Assembly: GCA_033032175.1 (NCBI GenBank) | Contig: CM065322.1 | Coordinates: 3,224,001-3,288,000, forward strand | Direction: 5' to 3' | DNA: 64,000 nucleotides | From: Saturnia japonica | Taxonomy: Eukaryota; Arthropoda; Insecta; Lepidoptera; Saturniidae | Shown here: piece after piece, positions 22,521 through 34,319 of the stretch | Layout: each line of letters opens with the position of its first letter | Numbering within the stretch: position 1 is the first letter of the stretch | Position numbers and translations under genes: made by a program | Notes under the pieces: generated by a model | Told to the model about the DNA's origin: nothing | Databases searched by the model: none | The model's input: only the letters and a program-made list of their open reading frames with translations

Positions 22521-22765
22521 AGGTTTGGTCACAATCTCACCTGAGGGTTAATTGAAGACGTGACACAAAATAAAAATACGCTAAGTCTAAAGGAAGGACT
22601 GATTTATAACTTTAGGGTTATAATTAGCAAAGCAGGCATTAATAAATGTGCTTCCACCATAATATGGTGTTTATCACGATTTTTCCTTCACTGAAAGCTT
22701 ATACTCGTTCATGGATTCGAACTTAAGTCTATCGATGCTATATTCGTATAAGCAATCATTGCTTT
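22521..22765 (-). repeat. tRNA-derived SINE, type A
   Basis: In minus sense it contains GGATTCGAAC-like head words (GTTCGAATCC), CTTTCAGTGAAGGAAAA and the tail GAGATTGTGACCAAACC. It is shorter and more eroded than 33104..33395. A small piece of the same body lies forward near 22915..22985. Confidence 0.6.
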
Positions 22766-22985
22766 ATCATTTTTATGCTGAATAAAACATTTAAAAATTT
22801 CGCACGCAAACTAACAAAGTAACAATGCAATTATTTATAAATAAATGGGATTTATGTATGTATTATACGAAATTCTGTATGGCACCTAAAGATTTTAAGG
22901 CGGTTTCCGCGTTACAGTACACCTAAGCTTTCTGTGAATGAAAATATCGTGATAACAGCTATAATATTGTGGTGAAGTATTTTGT

Positions 22986-23540
22986 AACTCACGTCTGGCT
23001 AATCATTATATTCAAGTAATAAAATCTACATGTAATCTACATCATCAATCTAGGATATTTTGCTTGAACGCTAAACCTATTAAATAAAAAAGAAATTAGT
23101 TTAAGTTTTTGACGAAAAACGCCTTACGATATATTATGTAGTAAGAATAAATGCAAGCAATAGTAGAAGAAAAACAGCTTGAATGGTTTAATGGTTTCAA
23201 ATTCATATTGATATATTTTGTAAAAATTTAAATCATGGTCACAACACGTATACTATGATGATGAATGCAATCGCAACGTGAAAGCGCGCTTCTTTTGCAT
23301 TTTAAAGCGGCGGAAGCGCTGGAAAATTTTTCATATTAACTTGAAAATATCGTAACCCATATTTAAAATCTCAAATTAGTTTTTAGTATATTTTACGTTT
23401 TCACTGAGCGTAAGCGGTCCAGTGCACCAGAATTATAATCATTTTATGCTGTTACTAATGAAATTTCTTTCTATCAATTGTCATGTTGAGAATGAGTGTA
23501 ATCCATCTTGTAGAAGATCACGTTTGCATGGCAATAGAAT
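22986..23540. other. Unassigned AT-rich sequence
   Basis: No ORF, repeat partner or structural signal noticed. Confidence 0.4.
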
Positions 23541-23699
23541 AACAAATTGTTGATCTTTCAATAACAGTAGTCTTATTTCGAAACTGTAAGCCCTTAATAT
23601 GTGCTGTATAAATATGAGGACACAATTTTATTAGGTACTTCAGCTGTGATTACAGTTTCGTTAATAAGACTACTGTTCTTGAAAGATCAACAATTTTGT
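23541..23699. repeat. 159-bp inverted repeat (MITE-like foldback)
   Basis: The left arm 23541..23589 and right arm 23650..23699 are reverse complements over about 49 bases with a few differences. They contain GTTGATCTTTCAATAACAG / CTGTTCTTGAAAGATCAAC and the AGTAGTCTTATT / AATAAGACTACT pair. The 60-base spacer carries no ORF. No clear target-site duplication was seen. Confidence 0.8.
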
Positions 23700-24130
23700 A
23701 TTATATTGATGTGATTTAACAATATAGCGGCTATATTATGCTGAATTCGCTTTAGGGTAGAAGCATCGGCGCACCCCAGGAGAGTGCATTTCGCAAATGG
23801 CGCAAACGAACGACGTTAAACTGATAGATGCATTAAAATAAGTTGGATTGTTCTATTTTCAACGCTTACAAATATTATTCATGTTAATATTGTAAGCTAA
23901 AGTTATATTAGTAACTTTTTCTTCTTCTTCTTGCTCATTTCTCACATAAGTAGGGTCTGCACAATATGTTTTTAACCTCCTGTCTCCTCTATCAGTTGTC
24001 TTATCAGTATTGACACCCTTATTACAAATCCTTAACTTAACACTTTTCTACATAAAAGACTTTCATTCCTAACATGACACACTAACCTGTTACTACTCGA
24101 CATCTGTTGTAACTGGTTTTTTATCGTTAT
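23700..24130. other. Unassigned AT-rich sequence
   Basis: No ORF or repeat partner noticed. A TTC run lies near 23920. Confidence 0.35.
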
Positions 24131-24205
24131 AGATTTAGCGTTGTGGCCACAATGTCATCTGATCTTAAGTGACGATGTTGCCCAAGATGTTAGTACGCTA
24201 ATTTT
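24131..24205 (-). repeat. SINE type A fragment
   Basis: GTTGTGGCCACAATGTCATCTGATCTTAAGTGACG and GCCCAAGATG match the 33104..33180 end of the type A SINE. Confidence 0.5.
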
Positions 24206-25329
24206 ACGTTAATCATATTTAAACATATTACGCAAATCACCCTAATTACTTAACCGAAAATGTCGTCGTGTGGTATATGGCAATACTGTAAAAACTATAC
24301 AATAAAAATTTCTAAAAGTCATGAAATCACATTTCATTCGTAATTATAATATATTGATATTTTGTTAAAATCAAACATTATATCAGTGAAATATTGCGTC
24401 AGAAAACTACAAGTGCAAAAAAGAATATAGTTGAATTATAATAAAAATATATAATATATGTATATATAATATACAAAGAATTAAATGATATCTAGAACCA
24501 AAGTACATAGTTAGTCCTGCTTCACAGTACAAATGTGATAATATAAATTCATTTTGTTTATTTATTTGTTGTAAAGGAGGGTAATTAAAGTTAGTGTAGT
24601 ATATCGTATTATTAATTAATTTATATCATTTAATTTCACAAATATAATAATTACAATAATTATTTTTAGGTTTCCAACAATTGAACTAAGATGCATTCAG
24701 AGGTCGGTAATAGAGAAAAAAAGTTGAAATAAGCTATTGAAAATCGGTTTGATTATTTGATTATTTTTATATAAAATTTAATATTATTTCTCATTTAGGT
24801 ACCTACTTTCATTGCAATTTGACTTCTTTATTACTTTATGTAATACCACATTATAATACATAAATTCTTAAGGGAATCCCTTTTGGGCATAAATCATTGT
24901 AAGCCAAAATGTCATGTCTGGTTAGTTATTCTATTTTTTTTTTCTACTACATGTCTCGAAAATCGAAATAAACAAATATATGACTACTTGTCTCATTTTT
25001 GCTGTCGATATTAAACTAATGAATTCCTACTTCCTAATGCTACCTATTGATATCCATGTATATATTAGCATGCCATTTATCTTGTGAATATATCATGTAG
25101 GTACTAGGTAACCTATATAGTCTTTTTACTTATCATATTATTTGTATCGACACGGAATCCGTATACGCTACGCTATCAACTAAGCCATCATTGCTTCCTT
25201 ATATGCTTTCCTTCATAGTTTCTTTACTATTATATACTCATTCCTTTACTCATTTCTAATGTTATCCAATTCTAGTTACACCATACATTAATCTTAACAA
25301 TCGCATCTCTGTCACTGGTCTCTTGTTCC
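24206..25329. other. Unassigned AT-rich stretch
   Basis: Contains AT dinucleotide runs near 24445..24475. No coding signal. Confidence 0.4.
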
Positions 25330-25760
25330 ATTGCATCTCATTGCCATTGTATTTTCTTCTTTGTTGCCCTGTACTCAGATCCATACGTCATGATATATAA
25401 CTTATAGTGGTTTTATAAACTTTTTCTTTAAGTTTCAGCGAAATTTCTGGATCACATTTGATCTCCGAAACCTGTCAGCATTTGATCCACCCTGCATTTA
25501 TCCTCTTATTCTTCAAATTCCGGTCAATCTCACTGTTAATCTGAATTAATGAATCGATGCACAAAAAAATAGAGCAGGCTGGTAGAGATATACTATTTAA
25601 GGCTATAAGAGAAAAACTGGATGGACCACCGAAGTTGCCAAACACAAGTTCAGTTTTTGATCTACTCATTTTCAGTCCAAAGTTCTTAAGTTATCCTGCA
25701 TTTCTCCCTCAGCTTACTTAGCATTTTATCCAACAACGACAACGTCATCTACGAATAATA
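25330..25760 (-). mobile_element. Degenerate RTE-type LINE reverse transcriptase fragment
   Basis: Minus-strand pieces in order: LFVDDVVVVG-like (..YIRR frame) near 25750, LKMSRSKTEL near 25670, INSEIDRNLKNKRINAGWIK near 25500, and SLKLKEKVYKT near 25420. They match RTE ORF2 block order (FADDIVLVG; GLKMSRSKTEYM; GEID..V..RI.AGWMKW; P.KLKGKFYRT). Stops and shifts show it is dead. Confidence 0.65.
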
Positions 25761-27339
25761 TACACCAAGTGTTCAACTAATGTTAGTAAAGTAGTGAACA
25801 ATGTTCTAAAACTTTCTTCTTCTGATCAATGTTACCGTTATTTTGGATCAATGCACCGAAGTACCAAATTAATTTACTATTAATATGATTTTTTTTTTCA
25901 TTTATTATTAAGTAAGAAAACCAGCCAGTACGTTACAAGCAAAATTATGAATACATTAAAAAATAAAATTTAAAATTCATCTCACCCTTCCACCTTAAAA
26001 AGAGGTAGTCAGGTGTGAAATTATTTAAGTGCCTGCATCTGCCACTTGTAATTATGGGATTAATTGCACTCCTTTCTCAACGAGATGGGAATTAACGTTA
26101 CCTTTGAAACTGTATACGGTTCGTTAGACTTTTTTTAAACCGGTTAATGTTCGAGGAAGTGAGAGACTTTGGTTAAATTGAAATTGCCTTTCATCTTCCT
26201 GTATATTATTTGTACGGAGAGTTATTTTCTACACTGATATATTGCTTGTGGAAGATATATATCATCTAAAATGCCATAACAGTCGAAGGACAAGCTGAGC
26301 ACTGAAGCAAAATTGTAACACATTTGTTTATTTGCAATATTTTTAGTTCAGACGAAAATACAATTTAAAATATAATTTATTAAACGGAATTAATCACTCA
26401 GATAGGCTTGTGAATGAATGAATGAAAATGAAGGCAAAATGAAGTAGAAGTGATATGACATTACTTCTGTCTACTTTAGTAAAAACTTATTAAATTATAA
26501 AGATTTCGAAAGCCTTTTAAAAAGTTGCGTTTTATTAATTAGTAGCTGTGCAACATGGTTTCACCCTCTTTGTATTTGACCAAGTGTTCACCACGCCGCG
26601 CCGCGACTAACGCACCCGGGTAAATTTTCGTCGACCTCACTCCCAATACCAAATCAAAAATATTTTAATTAATAATAATAAATACGGAAACACAACTTCA
26701 CACACGGCCATTTCATTCCAAACTAAGAAAAGTTGTAATCATGGTAACTAAACAGCTGATATATACATACATATAATAAACAACACCTGGGCGACCGTGC
26801 TGTACTCTGTGTCTTATTAACAAAAAAAAGAAAATCACCTATTTCAGTAAACTTGAAATATAAAACATTATCTAAATGCAGTTTCATCGAAATCGAAATC
26901 AAGAAACCGATTACATATACAAGAATTGCTTACTTAATATAATAAAATTTTTAACACCCAGACACGCAACCAATAACGTTTTATAAATAAATGCTTTATA
27001 CTCTCTCTAAAAGCAATTTGAACGTGTTACAAATTTTGTTATCAGCATGTTGAAACAAAAGAGATAGCAAATCACAGCGTAAGGCGGAAACTCTTGTCAA
27101 AAAAGGATAAAAGTTTCTTCTTGCTCACGCTGGTATCAACTAGAAAGGAAACTGAGGGCAATTGCCCACCAATCATGATGACATGTAAAGAGCGTCAATG
27201 CAGTATCTACTTATAAAAGATCATCATTCATATAAAAAACTGACAATTATACTCATCACACAAAAGTCAGTCATGAGCGGGGACCGAATCTTCGACCTTT
27301 CGGTTCAAAAGTAAGGCTTACCACAATTGCTCCACGAGG
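25761..27339. other. Unassigned AT-rich stretch
   Basis: A GAAT microsatellite lies near 26412. The sequence near 26580..26650 (CGCCGCGCCGCGACTAACGCACCCGGGT) loosely resembles 13935..13975 (GCGCTGCGCGCCGTCAATGCACCCGTGT), probably a shared decayed repeat. No gene is supported. Confidence 0.4.
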
Positions 27340-27475
27340 CTTGTCAATTTTATTCAGTTTATACTCTAAGAAGACACTTATGAATGTCAACACACTACCA
27401 CCGGTTCGGAAAACATCCCAGCTATCGAGAAGAACCGACAAGAAACTCGATCGGGTGTATCAATATTTTTTTTAA
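27340..27475 (-). mobile_element. CR1-group LINE 3' end fragment
   Basis: The reverse complement of GAAAACATCCCAGCTATCGA and GAACCGACAAGAAACTCGAT matches the 3' UTR of the LINE at 60180..60895 (CGAGTTTCTTGTCGGATCTT, GGCTGGGATGTTTTCCG). Confidence 0.7.
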
Positions 27476-28055
27476 TTGTTTTTACTTACTTACAGCTTAT
27501 CAGATTTCTTGACGCTCACAAGTACAGTCCCGCTCTTTAGGGATATAACCTTCCTTAATAAAAAGCCTACAGAATGCAAGAAGAATTAATTCTTCATATC
27601 TAAAAAGTAGCTCCAGAGGTTTGTGCATTAAAACAAACAAACAATCTATTCTATCAATTTCCTAAGTCATTTCATTTTATCGTGTAATGATAAACCAAGT
27701 TAAATCAAAACTTGGAATTTAAATTAGAGACGGGATGTATCCAATTAAGTTGGTGTCGTGCATGACGGATGATGGCCTTCTCCCATGAGACCAGCGTCGC
27801 TTATAGCGGCATAAGACATTTTTGTAGATTCAAACGAAGTTTTTTTTGAATTCATACGTTTTATTTTTGCACATTTTTCTAGTCATATAAAAATCATTTA
27901 ACGATGCTTATTTAATCAATGTTTTAATTTGATTCAAATGTAAACAAAGTTCATTTATATTAAAACAATTTTTAAAATGGCAGTGAAATAAATTTCACTC
28001 TGTTATAATTGATTGCTAACTTCGACATGTTATTGAAACACGAAAAAAATTTACC
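27476..28055. other. Unassigned AT-rich sequence
   Basis: No ORF, no repeat partner noticed. Confidence 0.35.
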
Positions 28056-28225
28056 AGTTCTTACCCAACTGTATATGTATGTCTATTTATTTGGCACGTT
28101 CTGTAGCGCAGATTCATCATAACTTTGGGAGTGACATCGGCGAAACAATATTTAAGTGCGACGTGACGTCTAGGAATCAAACAAAAAGCAAAAAAGAGTA
28201 GGTAGTTTAGTAGTAGTAGTAGTTA
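28056..28225 (+). repeat. Dispersed repeat R28
   Basis: Shared words are GTATGTCTATTT.TTTGGCAC.TTCTGTAGC, CATAA.T.TGGGAGTG and GAATCAAA.AAAAAGC. Other copies lie at 33418..33620 and 41165..41350 (same strand) and 34320..34490 (opposite strand). It ends in a TAG trinucleotide run here. The class is unknown. Confidence 0.6.
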
Positions 28226-28943
28226 GTGTTTTTTGTGGCAATTGGGTTTTTTGTTACCTTTTTAATAATTCAGCTTGCTTATTACGGCAAAGAAGTGTTA
28301 CCTATTTTATATGTACATATATATAATTACATACTATCTCTGATGGTAATTAAAAATATAATCTAAAACACAGCAATCGGTATTCCTTCGGCGGTTGTCC
28401 CTGTTTTTTTTTTTTCTAACTTGTTTTATTATTCTGTTAGTTTTAAGGACTCTGGAGCCATTATGGCGTTGACTGCTTCGCAGTCGCTGTAATGTCGGTC
28501 TTCATAAATATCTCTTCACTTTACGCTTGTAGGACCCAATGTCATAAGAAGGACGTAAAATACTGACCGGGAGATGGCTCCACAGTTTGGATCATGCTGT
28601 GCCGTCAATGTGCCGAGCTGTTATAAAAAAAATAGACCGAAGGAGATTAATAATATTTATAATACATATTTCATACACAAAATACCACATTAAAATTTGA
28701 AATAATAGTTAAGACATAGAAAACTTACAGAGAAGTATATAAGCTTAATCTGACTAATATAAATGCACGGTGGACATTCCCGAGTTTATGACCGCGCTAG
28801 GATAAATATAAAATGCGCTCGCAGAATTGTTAATTCCATGGAACTGTATTTTTGATTATGTAATATTATACAAGTACTTTCGTCTTGAGGCACAATGAGA
28901 AAAGTTGTTATATGTATGATGTTATCATTGATTAATTTCATAA
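28226..28943. other. Unassigned, with probable LINE-tail scraps
   Basis: CTGTGCCGTCAATGTGCCGAGCTGTTATAAAAAAA near 28600 resembles the tail near 61570..61605. The rest is AT-rich without coding signal. Confidence 0.35.
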
Positions 28944-29130
28944 CTAGCTGTGCCCGCGGCTGCGCTCGCGTGGGTTGTTAGAATGCCATGGGTAGAGCAC
29001 GTGGGTATGCCGCTGGACATTTTAAAGACAAAAACGTTTATTGTGGAAATCTTTATTTATTTAATTACAATAAAAACACCAACAAGATATACATTCTGGA
29101 AAATTAAAAGATTACCGACAAAAAAAGACT
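28944..29130 (-). mobile_element. Helitron-like element fragment
   Basis: It begins CTAGCTGTGCCCGCGGCTGC, the reverse of the family 1 3' end. ACATTTTAAAGACAAAAACGTTTATTGTGG matches the interior of 59146..59590. The rest is lost or replaced. Confidence 0.6.
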
Positions 29131-29307
29131 GTAAACAAATGCAACCATAGTTAAAGAAGTTTATGAAATGATTACACACGAAGAGCAGTTAAAATAATGA
29201 ATTAAAAAAGAGCAGGAATGAATTTGGAAATGTAATAAGAGAAAACCAATAAACTTTAACAAATTAAATCTCAAGAAATTAAACAGCAAGTTAAAATATC
29301 AATATAA

Positions 29308-30578
29308 TAGGCCGGGGAAAAAGTTTCTTCGCATAACGTAGGTATAAATTGTTATAAAATTTCTTTGGCTGCACTATTTGTATCTGGCTAGTTTTGGTAA
29401 CATTAAAAAGGTTACATTAAAAACAATATAAAAAAAAATATTTAAAGTTGTTTTCATTTGTTTTTCTTTCTGTAAATTGAGTGAATGTAATGAAGAAATT
29501 CGATACATTTTAAAATATTATTACAAAAAAGGTATAAATGCAACTCAAGCAGCGAAAAAAATTCGTGATGTTTATGGACCTAATGCAGTGTCAGTAAGAG
29601 TAGCACAAAGTTCGTTTAAATGTTTTCAGTCTGGAAATTTTGATGTTAAAAATGCACCTCGCTGTGGTCGCCCTGCTACGAATAAAATGGATGCCATTTT
29701 TGAAAAAGTGGAGCAAGATCGGCATGTCGGTAGTTACAATGTAACTGAAGAACTGGAAATTGACCACAAAACAGTTTTAATCCAGTTGAAGAAAGCTGGC
29801 TACACCAAAAACATCGATATTTGGGTGCCACTCGAGCTCACTGAAAGAAACCTAATGAACCGTGTGTTCATTTGCGATTCATTATTGAGACGTAATAAAA
29901 ACGAGCCGTTTTTGAAGAGATTGATAACTGGCGATGAAAAGTGGATCACGTACGAAAAGAACGTGCAAAAAACATCGTGGTCTAAGGTCGGTCAGGCATC
30001 ACAGACTGTGGCTAAACCTGGGCTAACTCGAAATAAGGTGATGCTGTTTGTATGGTGGGACTGGAAGGGCATTGTTCATTATAAGCTTTTACCGCCCGGC
30101 AAAACCATCGATTCGGATCTCTACTACCAACAACTGATGAGATTAAAGGAAGCTGTTGAGAGAAAGAGGCCGGAATTGATCAACAGGAAGGGTGTAGTCT
30201 TTCATCACGATAACCCTAGACCAAATACATTTTTAGCCATTCAGCAAAAATGATGAGACTTTGGTTGGGAGGTGTTGGTGCATGCACCATATAGCTCTGA
30301 CCTTGCACCTTCAAATTTTCACTTGTTTCGGTCTCTTCAGAATTGTTTAGGTTCTGTAAGGTTAACATCAAGAGAGGAATGCCAAAACTATTTGTTGCGT
30401 TTTTTTTATCAAAAGTCCCAAAGTTTGTTCAGCAACGGTATCATGTCTTTACCTACAAAATGGCAGAAAGTCATCGAACAAAACGGCACATATAAACTGT
30501 AAATAAATGTAAATAAACCTTGAAAAAAATTTCTTGAATTTTCATATAAAAATGCGAAAAAACTTTTTCCCCGACCTA
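29308..30578 (+). mobile_element. mariner-family DNA transposon, full length but dead
   Basis: Terminal inverted repeats of about 28 bp, starting TAGGYCGGGGAAAAAGTTT, lie at 29308..29335 and 30551..30578 with two differences. TA at both edges (29308..29309, 30577..30578) is the expected target duplication. A length of about 1.27 kb is standard for mariner. It encloses the transposase pseudogene at 29477..30502. Confidence 0.9.
29477..30502 (+). pseudogene. mariner transposase, inactivated (DD34N, two stops, start codon lost)
   Basis: One frame of 342 codons runs from a TTG where an ATG would be expected to the stop after TYKL. N-terminal helix-turn-helix motifs are at about residues 1-110 (IRYILKYYYKKG, GRPATNK). 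The first catalytic Asp is in ITGDEKW and the second in FHHDNPRP. The third position, 34 residues further on, is Asn in APSNFHLF instead of Asp. Two adjacent in-frame TGA codons (30251..30256) interrupt the region between the second and third catalytic positions. A live enzyme would cut and paste the element through its TIRs; this one cannot. The C-terminus (GIMSLPTKWQKVIEQNG) is complete. Confidence 0.92.
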
Positions 30579-31258
30579 TTATTCTACTTACAGAGACAAA
30601 TGGATTTATATTATGAAGAAAACATATAAGTGGTTTTCGCGTGAAAAGAACGTAAACGAACAAACAGACAGACAGCGAGACGTAGAGCTATATAGTATGT
30701 ATATAGATATTTGCAAGAATTCTTAGAAACATTTCTACTGAAGGACTAATTAATGGTAATCGGGATTATATTTAATTAAGTACAATACAATTCATTCATA
30801 TATACTGACTTGTTGAGGAAAAGTGCAATAACTGCAAAATGGTTCGAAAATAAAATTACATACAAAATCGGTGGTAAGCAGTACTTCAAATTAAAAATAT
30901 TATTTTTTCTTTATGTTACGAAGAAGTATGAGTAAATGTAGCAAACAGGCTTCAATACTATCAGAAATTATTGTTACAAATGTCACCTAAATTAATGTTA
31001 ACAAAGCAGAATAGTATGATTATTATTTCTATGTTATGTAATTAGGCAGCGAAACGACACTTATTAACAGAGATCTTCAGTAACTGTATCCCACAGCGAA
31101 AAAGTTTTCAAGCTGGTCGTTGCCTGCTTACAAGGTGCGTGCAGTAACAGAACACACCTCTTGACACCTCGGGTCAATAGTACGAATACTAAGCCATTAT
31201 AATGGATTAAATACATAATAATTACTAGTATCTTATTTAATATGACGTGTTGGTACAG
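30579..31258. other. Unassigned AT-rich sequence
   Basis: No repeat or coding signal. The minus-strand 86-aa frame at 31064..31324 lacks motifs. Confidence 0.35.
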
Positions 31259-31414
31259 GAAGGCGATCCTTGTAACAGGTTCGAAGAAATTAAAAATAAA
31301 CTTTATAGACACTTTAAAGCCCATTTTGAAAATGTATTGTATAAAAATATTACTGGTAAGAAATATTTTAATCGCGTTAAAGAAAATTGTAAGTTCGTGG
31401 ATTTAGCTTTCGTG
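31259..31414 (+). CDS. Candidate isolated internal exon, 52 codons, unknown product
   Basis: An ORF segment lies between an acceptor-like GGTACAG| and a strong donor-like TTCGTG|GTGAGT. Both ends are phase 0 and the length is exactly 156 nt. The peptide is charged and helical-looking (FEEIKNKLYRHFKAHFENVL, then YFNRVKENCKFVDLAF), unlike the AT-driven noise frames around it. I recognise no domain. No partner exon was found nearby. It may equally be a relic of an unknown element. Confidence 0.3.
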
Positions 31415-31469
31415 GTGAGTTGCCGACAAGACAAATTTTAACAAAAAAGAAAACTTAATCAATGATTTT

Positions 31470-31660
31470 GATGAGTCATCTGGTGTATCTTCGAAGTTGA
31501 AGGTCCAATGCCAATGCAAAAGACCACCCTTGAAATATACCCTATCAAACAAAAAAGAATCATCCAAATCGGTTCATAAATAAGAAAGTTATGGCTAAAG
31601 ATTCATTAAAAAAACCATTCGAATGGAGTCACCTCCGCTTTTTTGAAGTCGATATAAAAG
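31470..31660 (-). repeat. Dispersed repeat R31
   Basis: The reverse complement shares ATTGGCATTGGA.CTT.AACTTCGAAGAT and AACTT..T.GGATAACCGATTTGGATGATTCTTTT.TGTTG with 54800..54975. The class is unknown. Confidence 0.6.
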
Positions 31661-32309
31661 TGTGTTACAGCGACAATACATAGGTATATCTTTCGTGAGT
31701 GGGTAAAGGCTCTAATTGCCGCGATGAATGTGAAAATGATTTTTCACATTTTGAAGTAATTATCAATAATATTTAAAATTCTCGTTACATAACGAACCTA
31801 AATGCACTCTTTCCTCTACAACCTCATACAAACCGTAAACTAAACAGAGATACGGATCCCGTATAAAATATTTTAATTATATTTTATCGCCACTAAAACC
31901 GTGTAAATGAAAAACCGGTTTCGTTGCTTTTATGAAAATCGTAAAAACTTGTCTCCAGCAAGAGTTTTCGTGACGAGATTCAAAATGGACTGAACTTTTG
32001 ATGGCTTTGCATTGTTGAAGTTTCATTAAGATATTTTTTTTATTATACTTCTTTTTATTCTGCGGTGTGATGTCCTTTTATGATTTAACTTGGTTTATCA
32101 AACCAAAAAAGATATCAAAGGCTTCGTGGTGCGTTATATTAAGCATGACTGTTGAATATAGATAGCATGATCCATTCTGTACAGTAAGTATTTTGTTATT
32201 ACGAAATCCTTCTTTAGTTTGCACAATTGTGCATATATCAGCTGCTTATCAAGTACAAGCTATGGTTAATTTAAAAATCGAGAGGTAGGGCATTGAACAA
32301 TTTTTTTAA
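31661..32309. other. Unassigned AT-rich sequence
   Basis: No supported feature. Confidence 0.35.
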
Positions 32310-32573
32310 AGTTTTTTTTCTACTTGGGGCAGGCCAACTGGTGGTACCCTACCATTCTTCCCTACCTATAGACCCTACTCTCTGTGCTATAGCCAAATAA
32401 CTTTGTGTCGTGTTCTTTCGGGAGTAGGGTTTCTAGAGTTCCCTAGGGTAGGGGGGTTCAAGGATGGTAACGCACTAGTGACATCTATGGTATTACAGGC
32501 GTCCGATAGACTACCGTAGCCGTTTACCATCATGCCGGCAATGTGATTATCTCGAATTCTTATGGATAGGGAA
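32310..32573 (+). repeat. LINE 3'-tail-like repeat cluster
   Basis: TTTCTACTTGGGGCAGGCCAACTGGTGG recurs at 44985..45020. The segment ACATCTATGGTATTACAGGCGTCCGA..CGTAGCCGTTTACCATCA resembles common lepidopteran LINE 3' UTR wording. No coding sequence. Confidence 0.45.
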
Positions 32574-32927
32574 TTAGTCAGATCGCGACTTCATTGCAAT
32601 CGCGGCAACAGCCTAAGCCGAGGTCCGGCAACTTTGGCACACTTGCGCGCTTGTTGCCCACGCTTTCGCGGTAAAGCTGTAAAAGCCATCACCGGCTCTA
32701 GTTTTTTATAATTTATATATATTTAGTATAGTAAATTTAATAAGTATTTAATTATTGAATATTGTTATTTAAAGTTAGTAGTAAGTTATAATTATTATTA
32801 AAGGTTATGTAATATATCTGTAGATAACTGTATTGGGTGAATTTGTTTTTCGCCAACAAACTGTATATTTTTTGTATTTTGGAAAATAAATATCTACCTA
32901 AAAAAACAGTGTAGTCAGTACTAAAAA
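32574..32927 (+). mobile_element. Jockey-derived SINE-like element, copy 1
   Basis: It starts TTAGTCAGATCGCGACTTCA exactly as the copy at 41901. CCGAGGTCCGGC, GCTTTCGCGG and AAAGCTGTAAAAGCC match the 3' UTR of the jockey element at 57255. It lacks an internal segment present at 42000..42030. A further piece, ACAGTGTAGTCAGTACTAAAAAAA at 32907..32930, matches the jockey 3' terminus after about 190 bp of AT-rich insert or unrelated sequence, so the right end is uncertain (32703 or 32930). Confidence 0.55.
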
Positions 32928-33103
32928 AATATGTCAGTCGATCCCGTTTTGCGACACGGCTCAAGCGTGCCCTTATGACGGGTGTTATTCCTGTTGTATG
33001 GTGGTCAAGTTTCAGTCGGCTACAATTGTCGTGTCTCACCACCCAGCTAATAGCAACCCTAAATATGATTAAAATCAATGACTTGTGTTTTTTAAATCAT
33101 TAT

Positions 33104-33395
33104 GGGTTTGGCCACAATCTCGCCTAATCTTAAGTAATGACGTAGCCCAAGATGGTAGCATGCTAAGACTAGTGGGAGACTGGCTCCTGGAACACACCTA
33201 TTGATGCTTGGCGACAGATTTTTCATCTTGTGGCAAGTAGCTAGCAAAGGGGCATTAGAAAAATTCCCTTCCACCATGCAGTGATTTCATCATGATGTTT
33301 TCTTTCACTGAAAGCTCAGGTTCATTGCAGGGATTCGAACTCGCGTCAATCGACGCGGTGTCCTTACACACTACCAATTTAGTCTTCATTGCTTC
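33104..33395 (-). repeat. tRNA-derived SINE, type A, best-preserved copy
   Basis: In minus sense: a head TTGGTAGTGTGTAAGGACAC with a B-box-like GAGTTCGAATCCC, the body CTGAGCTTTCAGTGAAAGAA, and the tail GGCGAGATTGTGGCCAAACC. The A/B-box-like head indicates RNA polymerase III ancestry. Confidence 0.7.
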
Positions 33396-33417
33396 AAATA
33401 ATTCAAATCATCGTTTT

Positions 33418-33620
33418 TACACGACTGCGAAAAAGGTAGGGTTTTGTTTTTCGAGTATATATACGTATGTATGTCTATTTCTTTGGCACATTCTGTAGCT
33501 TTAATGGCTTCATGGATTTTAGCGTTCGAGGTGTCGTTAAACTGGTCTTAATTGTGGCAGTGGTACAGGCTTTATAATATTTAAATTCGACATCTGAGAA
33601 TTAAATAAAAAACAAAGTTA
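33418..33620 (+). repeat. Dispersed repeat R28
   Basis: CTGCGAAAAAGG.AGGGTT, GTATGTATGTCTATTTCTTTGG, GAGGTGTCGTTA and a terminal AATAAAAAAC run match 41165..41350 and 28056..28225. Confidence 0.6.
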
Positions 33621-34319
33621 ATGTGATTTTATTGCAGTCGGATTTTTCTTTCCTTTTTAATAATCTACCTTCTTTACCCTTGTATATTTTTCACCACAGG
33701 TTTTCTTCATGCCTTGGTTAGTCAGTCATAAAGCGATCTTAAATTTATTTTAGTTTAATAGACCAAAGTAAACAAAAAATTTGTTAAACGTTAAGAAAAT
33801 ATAAAATAAAAGGCAAGCTGAATCGAGTTTTTAATTAGTTCATGAACTACGACGGGCCCTTAGGGGATGCAACATAATTATTTTTCCGTCAACTTACTTC
33901 CCGGATAAATTGTATAAATTGAAACAGTTTTACCTGTTAAGCTACTTTTCAAGTTTTAATTTAGTTTCAATATACATTTATACTTTAACCAACTATACAA
34001 TGTAGTATGAAAATTAATCAGTAAATCATATATAATCGATTGATCAATTGATTGATAGATTAATTAATATTATAATCAATGTCATAAATGATATAGAAAC
34101 AAATGACCTGTTTCATTGTTATATTATTAATTCTATTCACAATACATGCAACAACTATTAGAATGAACAGTAACGTTATTGGAACATACTATTGAAATTA
34201 TGCAAATCCATAATTAAACAAACTTAATTATTAAAAAGGAAATAAAAACCCGACCATAACGAAAAACAGTTAACTGAAGAATATTTTTCTATTTTTGCTT
34301 TTTAATTGATTCCCAGATA
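33621..34319. other. Unassigned AT-rich sequence
   Basis: No supported feature. Confidence 0.35.
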
